Assembly (NCBI RefSeq): GCF_000169095.1
Contig: NZ_AAVU01000008.1
Coordinates: forward strand, 62,001 to 126,000
Direction of reading: 5' to 3'
Length of the DNA: 64,000 nucleotides
From: Lyngbya sp. PCC 8106
GTDB lineage: Bacteria > Cyanobacteriota > Cyanobacteriia > Cyanobacteriales > Microcoleaceae
Part shown: positions 35,641 to 44,969 of the stretch, one piece after another
How the letters are laid out: each line of letters opens with the position of its first letter
Numbering within the stretch: position 1 is the first letter of the stretch
Translations under genes and position numbers: made by a program
The notes under the pieces: model-generated
The model's input: only the letters and a program-made list of their open reading frames with translations
What the model was told of the DNA's origin: nothing
The model's database searches: none

Positions 35641-36546
35641 ATGAAACGTCGTTATTTTATTCTCTCTAGTTTGGCTTGCGGAAGTGTAGTGGGTTTGAGT
35701 TGGAAGTTGGGGAATTCCCAAACCTTGATTGATGTGACTCAGACTGCGGTTAATCCCACTAAAATTGTCTCGATTCCCACAACAGAACCTTTGTTACGTT
35801 TTGTTTCTGTAGCGGATACTGGAACAGGTGAAGCGGAACAATATGCGGTGGCTAAAGCGATGACTCGTTATCACGAAAAACATCCTTTTAATTTAGCTAT
35901 TTTAGCTGGAGATAATATTTATCCGAATGGTGAAATAGATCGAATTGAAGCGGTTTTTGAGAAACCTTATCAAAGATTATTAGAACAGGGTGTGAAATTT
36001 CAAGCCTGTTTAGGAAATCACGATATTCGCACCCAAAATGGTGATTTACAAGTGCGTTATCCAGGTTTTAATATGCAGGGACGTTATTATACATTTCGTC
36101 GAGGTCCGGTACAGTTTTTTGCCTTAGATACCAATAAAAGTGCAGATTGGTCAACTCAACTGGCTTGGCTAGAAGAACAATTGCGGCGTAGTGATGCGAC
36201 TTGGAAGATTGTTTTTGCTCATCATCCGATTTATTCATCGGGAGTTTATGGTGTCAATGAAACGTTAATTAAAAAGTTGACTCCGTTGTTTAAAACCTAT
36301 GGGGTTCAACTTTATATTAATGGTCACGAACATAACTATGAACGCACTCGGGCAATTGAAGGAACCACTTATTTAGTCTGTGGTGCTGGTGCAAAAAGTC
36401 GCCCCGTTAAACGTTCAGAATGGACAGAATATTCAACGCGAGAATTTAGTTTTGCAGCCTTGGACGTGTATGCAGATCAGATCATTGTGCGAGGGATTAA
36501 CACTCAAAATCAAGTCTTTGATGAGGGGGCAATTCTTCAATCTTAG
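35641..36546 (+). CDS. Tat-exported calcineurin-like metallophosphatase
   Basis: 301 residues. The N terminus MKRRYFILSSLACG is a twin-arginine signal (RRYFIL). The metallophosphatase signatures are ADTGTG, ILAGDNIYPNG (GDxxY of the purple acid phosphatase type), CLGNHDIRTQ (GNHD), FAHHPIYSSG and INGHEHNYER (GHxH). It probably acts as a phosphatase in the periplasm or lumen, perhaps for phosphate scavenging. It stands alone. Confidence 0.85.
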   Translation: MKRRYFILSSLACGSVVGLSWKLGNSQTLIDVTQTAVNPTKIVSIPTTEPLLRFVSVADTGTGEAEQYAVAKAMTRYHEKHPFNLAILAGDNIYPNGEIDRIEAVFEKPYQRLLEQGVKFQACLGNHDIRTQNGDLQVRYPGFNMQGRYYTFRRGPVQFFALDTNKSADWSTQLAWLEEQLRRSDATWKIVFAHHPIYSSGVYGVNETLIKKLTPLFKTYGVQLYINGHEHNYERTRAIEGTTYLVCGAGAKSRPVKRSEWTEYSTREFSFAALDVYADQIIVRGINTQNQVFDEGAILQS

Positions 36547-36823
36547 ATCACTCGATAACAGAGATATTTTGATTTAACAGCCCCTCGCCCCAACCCCAGT
36601 CTGTTCAGTTAAATTGGCCCTTTTCTAGTCCAACTTCACGAAAAACTATCTTTCACCACTGAACAATTTTCCCAAAAAACTCTACACTAGAAAGAGAAGC
36701 AAACCTCAACCCCTCTGGCCCTCGCTCATCCTCAAGGTTCCTCCTGTTGCAGGAAGTCAAAGGTCAGGCAGGTGAAGTAAGCTGAAAATCATCTACAATT
36801 TAAGGGAGGTGGAACCCGAATCA

Positions 36824-37252
36824 ATGAAAAAATTAGGTACTCATTTAATTCTCGATGCCTGGGAATGTCCTGCTGATCTTCTCAATGATCCTGAACGGAT
36901 TCGGAACTCAATTCTAGAAGCGATCACCGCAGGAAATGCGACTTTAATTGACTTCTGTGTACATCAGTTTAGTCCTCATGGGGTGACGGCAACCGCCACA
37001 CTCGCCGAGTCACACATTGCTATTCACACCTGGCCAGAATACGGTTATTTTGCCGCAGATTTCTTCTTTTGTGGTCAAGGCGAACCTCGCAAGGCGGTAG
37101 AAGTATTAAAGACTGCTTTACAAGCCAAAAAAGTTGTACTGAGGGAATTTCAACGAGGAATTGAAACCGAAACAACGATAGAAGGGGAAAACCTAAACCC
37201 CACAGTGATTTCTCAATCTCTGACTTCAGAAAAAGAAATCTGTTCAGTCTAA
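36824..37252 (+). CDS. speD: S-adenosylmethionine decarboxylase proenzyme
   Basis: 142 residues from the ATG at 36824; an in-frame GTG at 36809 sits within the purine-rich GGGAGGTGG that likely forms the ribosome site. The self-cleavage site is LAESHIAIHTWPEYGY: the Glu62-Ser63 bond breaks to form a pyruvoyl group on Ser63. It makes decarboxylated SAM for spermidine synthesis. Class 1B length. Convergent with the exonuclease-ATPase gene, with hairpins between. Confidence 0.92.
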   Translation: MKKLGTHLILDAWECPADLLNDPERIRNSILEAITAGNATLIDFCVHQFSPHGVTATATLAESHIAIHTWPEYGYFAADFFFCGQGEPRKAVEVLKTALQAKKVVLREFQRGIETETTIEGENLNPTVISQSLTSEKEICSV

Positions 37253-37309
37253 TCCACTTCAACCTCAAATCACCATTGCTTCCTGTTTGAGTCTAGGAAG
37301 TTAAAGGTA

Positions 37310-37343
37310 GAGGGGTAAGACATTAATCGTCTGTCTTCCCCTC
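37310..37343. terminator. Hairpin between convergent speD and exonuclease genes
   Basis: GAGGGGTAAGAC (37310-37321) pairs with GTCTTCCCCTC (37333-37343) with one bulge. A smaller CTTCCT/AGGAAG stem precedes it near 37279-37300. No long T-run, but the position between two stop codons suits a bidirectional terminator. Confidence 0.55.
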
Positions 37344-37389
37344 AGAAGCTGTTTCAAAATGAGGGAATTTAAGCGAGATAAACCTCAGT

Positions 37390-39846
37390 CTAAACTTGAT
37401 TCTGAGTTAAGGTTAACAGCGTTAGGTTTTTGAATAACCAATAATTGCGGTAATCAAACAACACAATATCCAATGCTTCGACAAGATTCACTTCTAAATC
37501 TTTATTTTGGATATCCACAATCATCTGATAGATTAGTTCAAAGATAATTCGTTGTTCTTTATCCATAAACACAAAATTACCATTCTCTGCATTGCGAAAT
37601 TTTTCGAGAAATTCAGCACTTTTTTTTGCTGTAATCAAACCTTCACGGGATTCTCGACAGAGATTAAATTGAATTTCAGGATGATTAATGACTAATTCAT
37701 TCCAGTTGCGAATGCGGTGATAAAATCTTGTTCCTCCTTGATGTAAAAAACCCACAGCAAATTGATGAGTCGCGGTTTGAATGACTAAATGTTCAGGAAG
37801 AACCCGTCGCCCTAATCGTAAGACTTCAAAATTAAGCGGAGAAATTACAGATCGCAGAGACTCCAAAATCGTCGTTAATTTTCCGAGATCATCACTTTCG
37901 GTAATAATTTGAGGTTTGCTATAGTTGTCTTCTAAACTCAGACGTTGCTGGCTTAAATAGTCTTGAACTTGTAGCTTAATGGGGGAATTTTGGGAGACGT
38001 GAGGAGTAATGACAGCAGGCGGTTCTGACAGCATCCCATTCCCATTTTCAGTGATATTTAAGGTTTGGGTGATTTTGAGAATGACCTGTTTCATTTGGGA
38101 AACTTCTGCGGTTAGCTGTTGAATTTGTTGTTCAAGTTCGGGTTCAACTGTAGAAGTATTGGAGATTGAAGATAAACGTTTGGGTAGGGAAATTCCTTCG
38201 ATTTTGTAGCGGTAATAATCTGCTGCTGTATTGAGTGTAGACCGAATTGAAACTTGTTCTAAAATTGTTTGAATTTCATCCGGTTCAAACAGTTCTGAGA
38301 TAGAAACTTCTGCGGTTTGTAGTTTTAAATTCAGCAGTTGTATCATTTGTTGATTGGCGGGTTTAGAGAGGAAAATCTGAGATTGAGAAACCCGATCTAC
38401 AATGGAACCATCAAAAATCTGTTGAAACTGTTGCCAACGATCCGGAAAGAGATTTAAAATGATTAAGCTATTGGGAACATGGGTAAATATTTCTTTGATC
38501 GATTCTCCAAAACTTTGTAAAAGGGATTCGTTGTGTTTTAAACCTAGTCCTTCTAACTGATCAAAGATAATAATCAAAGGTTCATCGAGTAAAGATAATT
38601 TACTCAAGACTTCTAACGCCGCCAGCGAGATTTCTTCCCGACTCCAATCCTCTCCCCAACTTTCGAGTCCAACTTTATCGAGTTCTTCGGAAGATAAGTC
38701 ATTTAAAGCCAACCATTGGGTAATAATTTGACGACAGTTAAAGTCAGTATAGCGACAAAAACGAATAATTCCTTTGAGAATTTGTGGGGCGTATCCGGCA
38801 GAAGAAAAGTTTCGCAACCACCAATCATAAGCCCGTTTTTCGATATGAGTCCAATATTGGAGTTTGGTTGTGCTTTCATCTTTTCCTAATTCGGTAAATA
38901 AGTTGAGATTTCCAGACTCGATCACTTTTAATATTCTTTCATCTTTCTGGATTTTTGCACTCGAATAGTAATCTTCATTTTGAATTATTTTTGCAAAACT
39001 ATTAGCGAGTAAATGTTCCAGTTGAGTGCGATCGCTTCCGGGAACGTTTTGGATTAAAGATTCTAATATTCGGCTATAGGTATGAAATAAAACCGCATCT
39101 TTATTATTAGGTTGACGAATAAATAATAATCGATTTGTTTTGAGTAAATCCTTTGCCAGACGCATCATTAAATGAGTTTTGCCTGATCCGGGTTCTCCAA
39201 TCACAATAGCCCCTTTACTTTGATGATTGGGATCTTGTTTGATATCAATAATAATAGATTTTAAACGTTCAAACTCATTTTGAAAAATCGAGCGAAAATC
39301 TATATGATCTTGAAACGGGGTATCAACACGACTAGAACCAAAAGGATTGGGTCTTTTTTTGAGTCTAACCTTTAAAAACTCATTCACCATCCGTCGGTAC
39401 AGTTGATAGGTAAATAACGCATCATATTTAGCACGATGGGCAGAATCATTATTAAATATTTTACCCTCTGACTTCAGATTTAGATGCTTACTTAATGCTT
39501 CTAAAGAATGGCTACCTAGTTCGGGTAAATGCTGTTGGGCAAGTTCAAAACTACACTCAAAAACTAAATGAGGCGTGGGAATTCCAACCGCCCGAAAGCT
39601 ATTACGCAGCACTTCAATATCATGTCTTGCATAATGACAGATAATGGTTTTAGAATGAGCGAAGTCCAAAAAATCAGTAATAATGGTTTTGAGGGGTTTG
39701 GTTTTAGGACTAATTTTAGGATTATTAGGGTGATTATCTGCCCAAGCTTCATAGATTAGTTTTCCCTGATAATCCACAATCGCAATTTCTCGCAGAATTG
39801 GCTGTCCTTCGGTATCAATTACAATAAAGTTGGGATTAAATTTCAT
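37390..39846 (-). CDS. DEDDh 3'-5' exonuclease fused to P-loop (AAA/STAND-like) ATPase
   Basis: 818 residues, three parts. Residues 1-160: DnaQ-like DEDDh exonuclease with D11 and E13 (IVIDTEG), D76 (CHYARHDIEVL), and H137 and D142 (AHRAKYDALF), all catalytic residues present. Residues 195-560: ATPase with Walker A GEPGSGKTH (217-225), Walker B LIIIFDQLEGLG (about 424-435) and a sensor-like LIILNLFPDR. Residues 569-598 look coiled-coil; 640-818 is a C-terminal domain of unknown type. No named family recognised. Exonuclease plus NTP switch in one chain is a design common in phage defence and in DNA repair; no defence partner is adjacent. Function open. Confidence 0.8.
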   Translation of the reverse strand: MKFNPNFIVIDTEGQPILREIAIVDYQGKLIYEAWADNHPNNPKISPKTKPLKTIITDFLDFAHSKTIICHYARHDIEVLRNSFRAVGIPTPHLVFECSFELAQQHLPELGSHSLEALSKHLNLKSEGKIFNNDSAHRAKYDALFTYQLYRRMVNEFLKVRLKKRPNPFGSSRVDTPFQDHIDFRSIFQNEFERLKSIIIDIKQDPNHQSKGAIVIGEPGSGKTHLMMRLAKDLLKTNRLLFIRQPNNKDAVLFHTYSRILESLIQNVPGSDRTQLEHLLANSFAKIIQNEDYYSSAKIQKDERILKVIESGNLNLFTELGKDESTTKLQYWTHIEKRAYDWWLRNFSSAGYAPQILKGIIRFCRYTDFNCRQIITQWLALNDLSSEELDKVGLESWGEDWSREEISLAALEVLSKLSLLDEPLIIIFDQLEGLGLKHNESLLQSFGESIKEIFTHVPNSLIILNLFPDRWQQFQQIFDGSIVDRVSQSQIFLSKPANQQMIQLLNLKLQTAEVSISELFEPDEIQTILEQVSIRSTLNTAADYYRYKIEGISLPKRLSSISNTSTVEPELEQQIQQLTAEVSQMKQVILKITQTLNITENGNGMLSEPPAVITPHVSQNSPIKLQVQDYLSQQRLSLEDNYSKPQIITESDDLGKLTTILESLRSVISPLNFEVLRLGRRVLPEHLVIQTATHQFAVGFLHQGGTRFYHRIRNWNELVINHPEIQFNLCRESREGLITAKKSAEFLEKFRNAENGNFVFMDKEQRIIFELIYQMIVDIQNKDLEVNLVEALDIVLFDYRNYWLFKNLTLLTLTQNQV

Positions 39847-39864
39847 AATAGTTTTAAGTACAAA

Positions 39865-39970
39865 TACGACTTATATGGACTGATGCGGTGTATGATTCGC
39901 TGAATCCGGATTGTGACACCAGCAGGGAAATCGTAAACTGCAACCTACTGTTATTGTGCCACAAGTCGTA
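39865..39970 (-). other. Structured 5' leader of the exonuclease-ATPase gene
   Basis: TACGACTT at 39865-39872 and AAGTCGTA at 39963-39970 form an 8-bp perfect closing stem. Inside are GGTGT/ACACC (39887-39891 with 39916-39920) enclosing a GATTC-GCT-GAATC hairpin (39894-39906). On the minus strand this 106-base element ends 18 bases before the exonuclease start codon, so it could mask or expose the ribosome site. No known riboswitch or RNA family recognised. Confidence 0.45.
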
Positions 39971-40028
39971 GCTCTGGCCACAGGCTGTTTACAGATTGCA
40001 ATAAATAAAGAATAAATATAACTAAATA

Positions 40029-40049
40029 GCACCGCCATGATAACGGTGC
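40029..40049 (-). terminator. Terminator-like hairpin after the small exported-protein gene
   Basis: GCACCG (40029-40034) pairs with CGGTGC (40044-40049). On the minus strand it lies 51 bases after the stop of the 40100 gene and is followed by TATTTAGTTATATTT. Confidence 0.6.
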
Positions 40050-40099
40050 AATTAACAAGATGAAGGACTATTTTAGTCTACGGTTAAGGAAGGCAATAT

Positions 40100-40429
40100 T
40101 TATCGTCCAAAAGTTTTCTTTAAACCTTCATCAATCTGTTCTTCAACAGAAGTAGAAGTAGAATTTTCAGGTCGTTTCATTTGTTCTTTATTTGCATCTC
40201 CCTGAACTAAATTTAAGCCGGAGGGTGCATCAGCTTTCGCTTGATCTAAAGAACGAGGAGGAGTTTTGAGGACATCTTCTGATTTCTTCTGAACATCTTT
40301 TAGAGAATCTTCCCCTTGATTGGGCATACTATGAGCAGCCATCGCCGGAAAGCCCTGGGAAATAACCAATACTGTACAAACACAAACTGCAAAGAAAATT
40401 CGAGTTAAACGCAATAGAATATTTTTCAT
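40100..40429 (-). CDS. Small exported protein of unknown function
   Basis: 109 residues from the ATG at 40429 (an ATG nine bases earlier is in frame). A Sec signal peptide covers about 1-30 (LLRLTRIFFAVCVCTVLVIS, then GFPAMAAHS), cleavage likely after AMA. The mature part is short, charged and hydrophilic with SLDQAKADAP and a basic end. It resembles small low-temperature or stress-related exported proteins common in cyanobacteria. No enzymatic motif. Confidence 0.7.
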   Translation of the reverse strand: MKNILLRLTRIFFAVCVCTVLVISQGFPAMAAHSMPNQGEDSLKDVQKKSEDVLKTPPRSLDQAKADAPSGLNLVQGDANKEQMKRPENSTSTSVEEQIDEGLKKTFGR

Positions 40430-40578
40430 TATTTTCATCTCTCAAACTGAAATCACAAAACATTTATAGCAGAAAAAACTAACCTGCTTACTCTATCAAA
40501 GGAAAGAGATTTTTTAAAGAGAAATACATCAAGCTTTCTGCAAAAAAACCTTTAAAAAATTAAATGCTTTCCCTTCTC

Positions 40579-42057
40579 TCAAAACAAATCATCGCCAGTA
40601 TCGGGGACATCTTGATCTCGTTCTTCTCGCTCTTGACGAAGTTGTTCTGCTTCTGCTAAAGTTTGTTCTGGGTCATCCTTGCTAGAGCGCTGGATATAGT
40701 TGAGCTTCAATTCCTCTAAGAGATCAAAGAGCCAAAGTTGTAATTCAGATTGGGTAACTTCATCCTGAAGTTCTTGACGTAAAACAGATTTAAAATTTTC
40801 ACTCAGTTTGTTAAAAAGTTCTCTACCTTCCGCGTCAGAATAAGATGTCGATAAAACATCATAACTCGCATTGGCTAAATAATCGGCAAGTTGATCAATA
40901 ACACTGGAAGGAAGCCCTTTCAATCCCGGAACTTGTTTTAATCCTTGATAAAAGTCTGATTGTGTTAATGTACCCTTTAAACTATGACGCAATAAGTCTT
41001 CTATATCTGGCTGAACTTGCGGTAAAACCCGATAAATAGAAAGTTGTAAAATCCGATTTATAATTGCATCTATTTTGTCAACTTCGCTGACTTGAATATA
41101 GGGATCAGGTTCAAAGATAGAACGAGCCATTTCTCCTGTTTGAACGGAATCTTTCGCTTGATTAACAACTTGTACCATCAAGAAAGTCGAAATTCGATCA
41201 GCAAGATAAGCAGAGGGTTCATGAGTGATTTGGGCTAAGATTCGTTCTAGATTAAATAAACCTGATTTATGAACTCGAACAGAAACAGGAATCATTCGCA
41301 GCCAACGCCAAGTCGGAAGTAAAAATAGCCAATCATACCAGCGCCGCAGCATCCCATCAAACCAACTCACTCCCGGTTGTCGCCTGGAAATAATTAGGGT
41401 TCGCCCGAGAAAATCTACCCCTAAAAAGATCATAAAATAGAGATCTATTTTCCAAAAATTATCAATATATTGACCATTTTCATCAACGGGTCTGAAGTAG
41501 TTGACTTCTAAAAGTGGACGGATTTTTTGCTCAAAAAAACTCAAAGCATTAGTCACTCCAACTTCTGTTAAATAGTCTTGACTCCAAAATTGAGTAAAAG
41601 CTTGTTGAGCATAGGGAATTTCGACATGATATTCCATTCGACGCTTGAGTTTAGCAAATGTACCAAATTTGTTGGAAACATCAAAGGGATTTTCTGCAAT
41701 AATACTTTGACTTTGTTGACGCAGATCTGCTAGAATATCATTAGTTTGTTCAGATTTTAATCCCGTTTGAGTCAGTTCGGATTTTAAAACTTTAACCGTC
41801 TCAATATAGTGAGTTGTATCTGGATGAGGTTCAATCCCTTTGACGGGATCATAAAGCTTTACTAGAATCGGAAAATGTCTAAGATAAATATCTCGTAGAG
41901 GAATATAACTAATATTGAAAAAGACTAAACAGAGATTGATCAGAGCAATTAGAGCAACAAGCTTACTCCACCATTTCCATTGAAATCTTGGCTGAGAATT
42001 TTTAGGCGAGTTAGACGAAAAAGAGTCTTGATTTTTAGGTTGATTTAAAGAGGTCAT
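40579..42057 (-). CDS. Conserved cyanobacterial membrane protein
   Basis: 492 residues. Membrane spans are likely at about 30-50 (KLVALIALINLCLVFFNISY), 205-225 (YFMIFLGVDFLGRTLII) and near 240-255 (WYDWLFLLPTWRWLRMIPV). The rest is helical; the end (ERDQDVPDTGDDLF) is acidic. Its ATG directly follows the stop of the deaminase gene (TAAATG), so the two are translated together. Function unknown. Confidence 0.75.
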   Translation of the reverse strand: MTSLNQPKNQDSFSSNSPKNSQPRFQWKWWSKLVALIALINLCLVFFNISYIPLRDIYLRHFPILVKLYDPVKGIEPHPDTTHYIETVKVLKSELTQTGLKSEQTNDILADLRQQSQSIIAENPFDVSNKFGTFAKLKRRMEYHVEIPYAQQAFTQFWSQDYLTEVGVTNALSFFEQKIRPLLEVNYFRPVDENGQYIDNFWKIDLYFMIFLGVDFLGRTLIISRRQPGVSWFDGMLRRWYDWLFLLPTWRWLRMIPVSVRVHKSGLFNLERILAQITHEPSAYLADRISTFLMVQVVNQAKDSVQTGEMARSIFEPDPYIQVSEVDKIDAIINRILQLSIYRVLPQVQPDIEDLLRHSLKGTLTQSDFYQGLKQVPGLKGLPSSVIDQLADYLANASYDVLSTSYSDAEGRELFNKLSENFKSVLRQELQDEVTQSELQLWLFDLLEELKLNYIQRSSKDDPEQTLAEAEQLRQEREERDQDVPDTGDDLF

Positions 42058-42492
42058 TTACTTGAACAATGCCAGACAATCTTCAGCAAGAATACCTTGA
42101 GTAATTTTAATATCTTGAAATCCTTTTTTGACCACAGCTTCACAGGATAAATCAATTTGCTGTGAACCGAGTTGAATGAGTTGTTGAGTCGAAGCTCCAA
42201 ACACAATTTCAGATAAGCCAACCCAAACACAAGCGGCTGCACACATCGGACAAGGTTCACAAGTTGTATACAGAGTATACCCCTTCAAAGCATCAATAGA
42301 ATAAGATTTATTTTCTAAAGTAAATTGACGTAAAACATTAATCTCAGCATGAGCCGTAACATCATTATCCCTTTGAGCCGTGTTATGTCCTTGTACCACA
42401 ATTTGATCTTCTTTAACTAAAACTGCCCCATAAGGCATATCTCCTTTTTTGGCTTCTTCTAGGGCAATTTTCATGTAATCTTCGGCTGTCAT
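42058..42492 (-). CDS. Nucleoside/guanine deaminase-like (CMP/dCMP deaminase fold)
   Basis: 144 residues with the zinc-deaminase signature: HAEINV (His ligand and catalytic Glu) and TTCEPCPMCAAACVWVG (two Cys ligands). PYGAVLV and GHNTAQRDNDVTAHAE resemble guanine deaminase and TadA-like proteins. tRNA adenosine deaminases are usually a little longer with a basic C terminus, so a free-base or nucleoside deaminase is likelier. First gene of a two-gene operon with the membrane protein. Confidence 0.82.
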   Translation of the reverse strand: MTAEDYMKIALEEAKKGDMPYGAVLVKEDQIVVQGHNTAQRDNDVTAHAEINVLRQFTLENKSYSIDALKGYTLYTTCEPCPMCAAACVWVGLSEIVFGASTQQLIQLGSQQIDLSCEAVVKKGFQDIKITQGILAEDCLALFK

Positions 42493-42618
42493 ACTCTTGC
42501 TTTTAAATCTTTACTGATTCACTGCTCAAATTGATTAGATAACCCTAGAAGATTTTCTTGTTTTTTTAGATTAACAAATTGCAACTAGGGTTAATGACGA
42601 ATTAATCTTTAATAACCT

Positions 42619-43083
42619 TTAAGCTTTCTGCCAAATTTCCTTGATTTTTCCGGGCATAAATTCAGAAACCTCTTGAATTCGGCTTTGAGAAAGTTCATGC
42701 TTTGTGGCTGAAAAAACAGCTTCAATAATGGTTTCACCCGACATTCCTTTGGGCGCTCCTCCCTCTTGTTCAATCCGAAAAATAAATGTGTTATCATCAA
42801 ATTTCAGAGGGGGACGAACTCGACTCAGCCAAGCAACAATAGGATTTGTATCTTTCCAAAGGGTAGAAATTTCTGATTTCAGAGTTTTGTCATCTGTCGG
42901 TTGAGCTTCTTCGTGAAGTTCAGAGGCAACACGATCTGATGATTCTGTCGTCATTAAGTCACGCATTGTCCGAAACACGATTTCACTAAGATCTCTAGCC
43001 TCGTACAAGTCGTTAAGCCCGGCTTTAACTTTCACTTTCTCGAGGAAAGCTGTGTTGGTTTGAGAGATTTGAGGAGTTTCCAT
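42619..43083 (-). CDS. DUF2267 domain protein
   Basis: 154 residues, with two similar helical halves: FLEKVKVKAGLNDLYEARDL and a later segment after ETIIEAVFSATKHELSQSRI. This is the DUF2267 pattern, found in many stress-related bacterial proteins. No signal peptide or catalytic motif. Function unknown. 126 bases separate it from the deaminase operon downstream on the same strand. Confidence 0.72.
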   Translation of the reverse strand: METPQISQTNTAFLEKVKVKAGLNDLYEARDLSEIVFRTMRDLMTTESSDRVASELHEEAQPTDDKTLKSEISTLWKDTNPIVAWLSRVRPPLKFDDNTFIFRIEQEGGAPKGMSGETIIEAVFSATKHELSQSRIQEVSEFMPGKIKEIWQKA

Positions 43084-43287
43084 TTGATCTTAATCTAAAG
43101 TTGAATTTTATCGGGTAATACAACGCTATAGTCTATCATGGTTTTGTACATCCTACCCAGGATAAGTTTTAAAAATAAAAATAATATCGGCATAAGTATT
43201 AATCTCTTTCTTCTGGTAGAGGATAAATTTTTTTGAAAATGAGATGATTGTACAGGACATATTATAAATTTTCAAGGATTAGCTTTT

Positions 43288-43542
43288 ATGGCCCAGACTC
43301 AACCCCTAACCGGAACAGAACTGATTGATTGTGCGAAAGCGAGTGCGAATCTCGGTCTAAAACAAGCGGCTCAAAACTCTGGTTATGGCGAAGATATTGA
43401 GAGCTTTCAAAAAAATCTTAAACAAGCTTGTGATCACATCGGAGTTAGCATTGATGGTTTGAGTGATTTGATCACTTCGCAGCAACAAGTTAAACAAGGA
43501 CAAGGTATAGAAATTGCACCTGATAGTAAAAGCTCTCTCTAG
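43288..43542 (+). CDS. Small conserved cyanobacterial protein, unknown function
   Basis: 84 residues with CAAGGA before the ATG. One helical domain (ELIDCAKASANLGLKQAAQN, then YGEDIESFQKNLKQACDHIG) and a flexible tail. Soluble, no known motif. The good ribosome site and a sequence unlike a shadow frame support a real gene. Confidence 0.65.
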   Translation: MAQTQPLTGTELIDCAKASANLGLKQAAQNSGYGEDIESFQKNLKQACDHIGVSIDGLSDLITSQQQVKQGQGIEIAPDSKSSL

Positions 43543-43654
43543 AAAGTTAGTTGAGTTAGTAAAATAGATTGATTTCTATTATCAGTTAGGGTGAGTTTAG
43601 AGAATGCTGCTCACCCCATTTTATGGATTTTTATTTTATGGGTTGTGATGTTTT

Positions 43655-44560
43655 TTACAGACGCAACGCATCTTCAGAACGCCCATCAGAATTCGGTGTC
43701 GGCATATAATCATTATACTGATCCTGATTGTAGAAGTAAAGCGTCCGAATTGGATAAGGAATATTGATATCTGCTTGATCAAAGGCTTCTTTAATCGCTA
43801 CAATTGCCCGAGTTTGAACTTGACGAACCATCTTTTGTTGAGGTTTAGTCCAGTAGCGAACAATAAAGTCTATTGAACTATCTCCAAAACTCACTAAATC
43901 TATTTCTATTTCCGGATTTCCTAACACCCCTTCGACTTGAGAAATTGTTTCTTTGAGAAGTTGAGATGCTTGGCGTAAAGACGTATTATAATCAACACCA
44001 ACTCCTAAATCAGTTCGTCGGTAAGCAAAAGCCGTCCTCACTTGAACTGCACTGGTAAACACCGTTGCATTCGGAATTAAAACTTGTTCTCCTTGGTAAG
44101 TCCGAATTCTGGTTGTGCGAATATCGATTTGTTCTACTGTTCCTTCATAGTCCCCAATAATCACCTGATCATTAATTTGAAAGGGTTCTTGAACGAGCAA
44201 TAAAATCCCCGCCAAAAAGTTTTTAAAGATATCTTGAAAGGCAAATCCAATCGCAACAGAACTTAGCCCTAAAGTCGCAATAACATCTCCTAACCGTAAA
44301 CCGGGAAAAGCAATAACACAAGATAAAACAATACCAATAACCCAAATCCCAACATCACTGGTTTTGATTAGAAGTAATTGTAAAGATCGACTGCGAATAG
44401 TTCGACTCGCTATTTTTGAAACAATTTGTCTGAAAAATTTAGTAGCATAACGAGTCAAAAAAATGATAACCAGAGCTATTAAAATTGCCGGGATAAGTTT
44501 AACCCCACTGCCAACCATCTCTTGTATACTGTCTTTTACGGTGTTAAACAACTGATCCAT
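43655..44560 (-). CDS. MscS family mechanosensitive channel
   Basis: 301 residues with three or more membrane spans in the first 130 (VKLIPAILIALVIIFLTRYA; the pore helix region VIATLGLSSVAIGFAFQDIF), then the cytoplasmic beta and alpha/beta vestibule (FQINDQVIIGDYEGTVEQID, IRTYQGEQVLIPNATVF). It releases solutes on hypo-osmotic shock. A C-terminal extension of about 20 residues is unusual but short. Confidence 0.9.
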   Translation of the reverse strand: MDQLFNTVKDSIQEMVGSGVKLIPAILIALVIIFLTRYATKFFRQIVSKIASRTIRSRSLQLLLIKTSDVGIWVIGIVLSCVIAFPGLRLGDVIATLGLSSVAIGFAFQDIFKNFLAGILLLVQEPFQINDQVIIGDYEGTVEQIDIRTTRIRTYQGEQVLIPNATVFTSAVQVRTAFAYRRTDLGVGVDYNTSLRQASQLLKETISQVEGVLGNPEIEIDLVSFGDSSIDFIVRYWTKPQQKMVRQVQTRAIVAIKEAFDQADINIPYPIRTLYFYNQDQYNDYMPTPNSDGRSEDALRL

Positions 44561-44969
44561 GATGATAGAAAATTAGTCCTTTATTTTAACTATTTGGGTT
44601 CTTCAAAATTAATGTAGATGTACCCGATATTACATTGTATTGATGAAATTCTTTCGGGTGAACTCAAAATTAAAGCTCAATATTGAGAGATGCACAGAAA
44701 AATCCTAAGTTATTATACCATAACTCAAAAATTCAATAGTCTATCTTAGGGTATAAATTATCAAATTACGGTTATGTCTATCCTCTCCTGGTTTGAAAAA
44801 AGGCTTCAAACTCCCTCGATAAAACCGCTTAAATTTTCCAAATATAAAATAAAAGCCTGATCAGTTTACCTCCTCAGATAGAAGCCTTTCAAGGATTAAA
44901 TTTGATATACTTAAGAAAATAAAAAATATCAATTTCAACTTTTTATCAAAAATAAAAGGAAATTTAACC
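44561..44969. other. AT-rich divergent intergenic region
   Basis: 409 bases between mscS and the WGxxGxxG gene. Very AT-rich; promoters in both directions expected. I see no RNA gene, strong hairpin or reading frame. Confidence 0.4.

Noticed and set aside
36547..36823. Possible RNA gene in the speD upstream region (hairpin CCTG-TTG-CAGG near 36740)
   Set aside because: One short hairpin and a CT-rich stretch; no known RNA signature and no longer stem.
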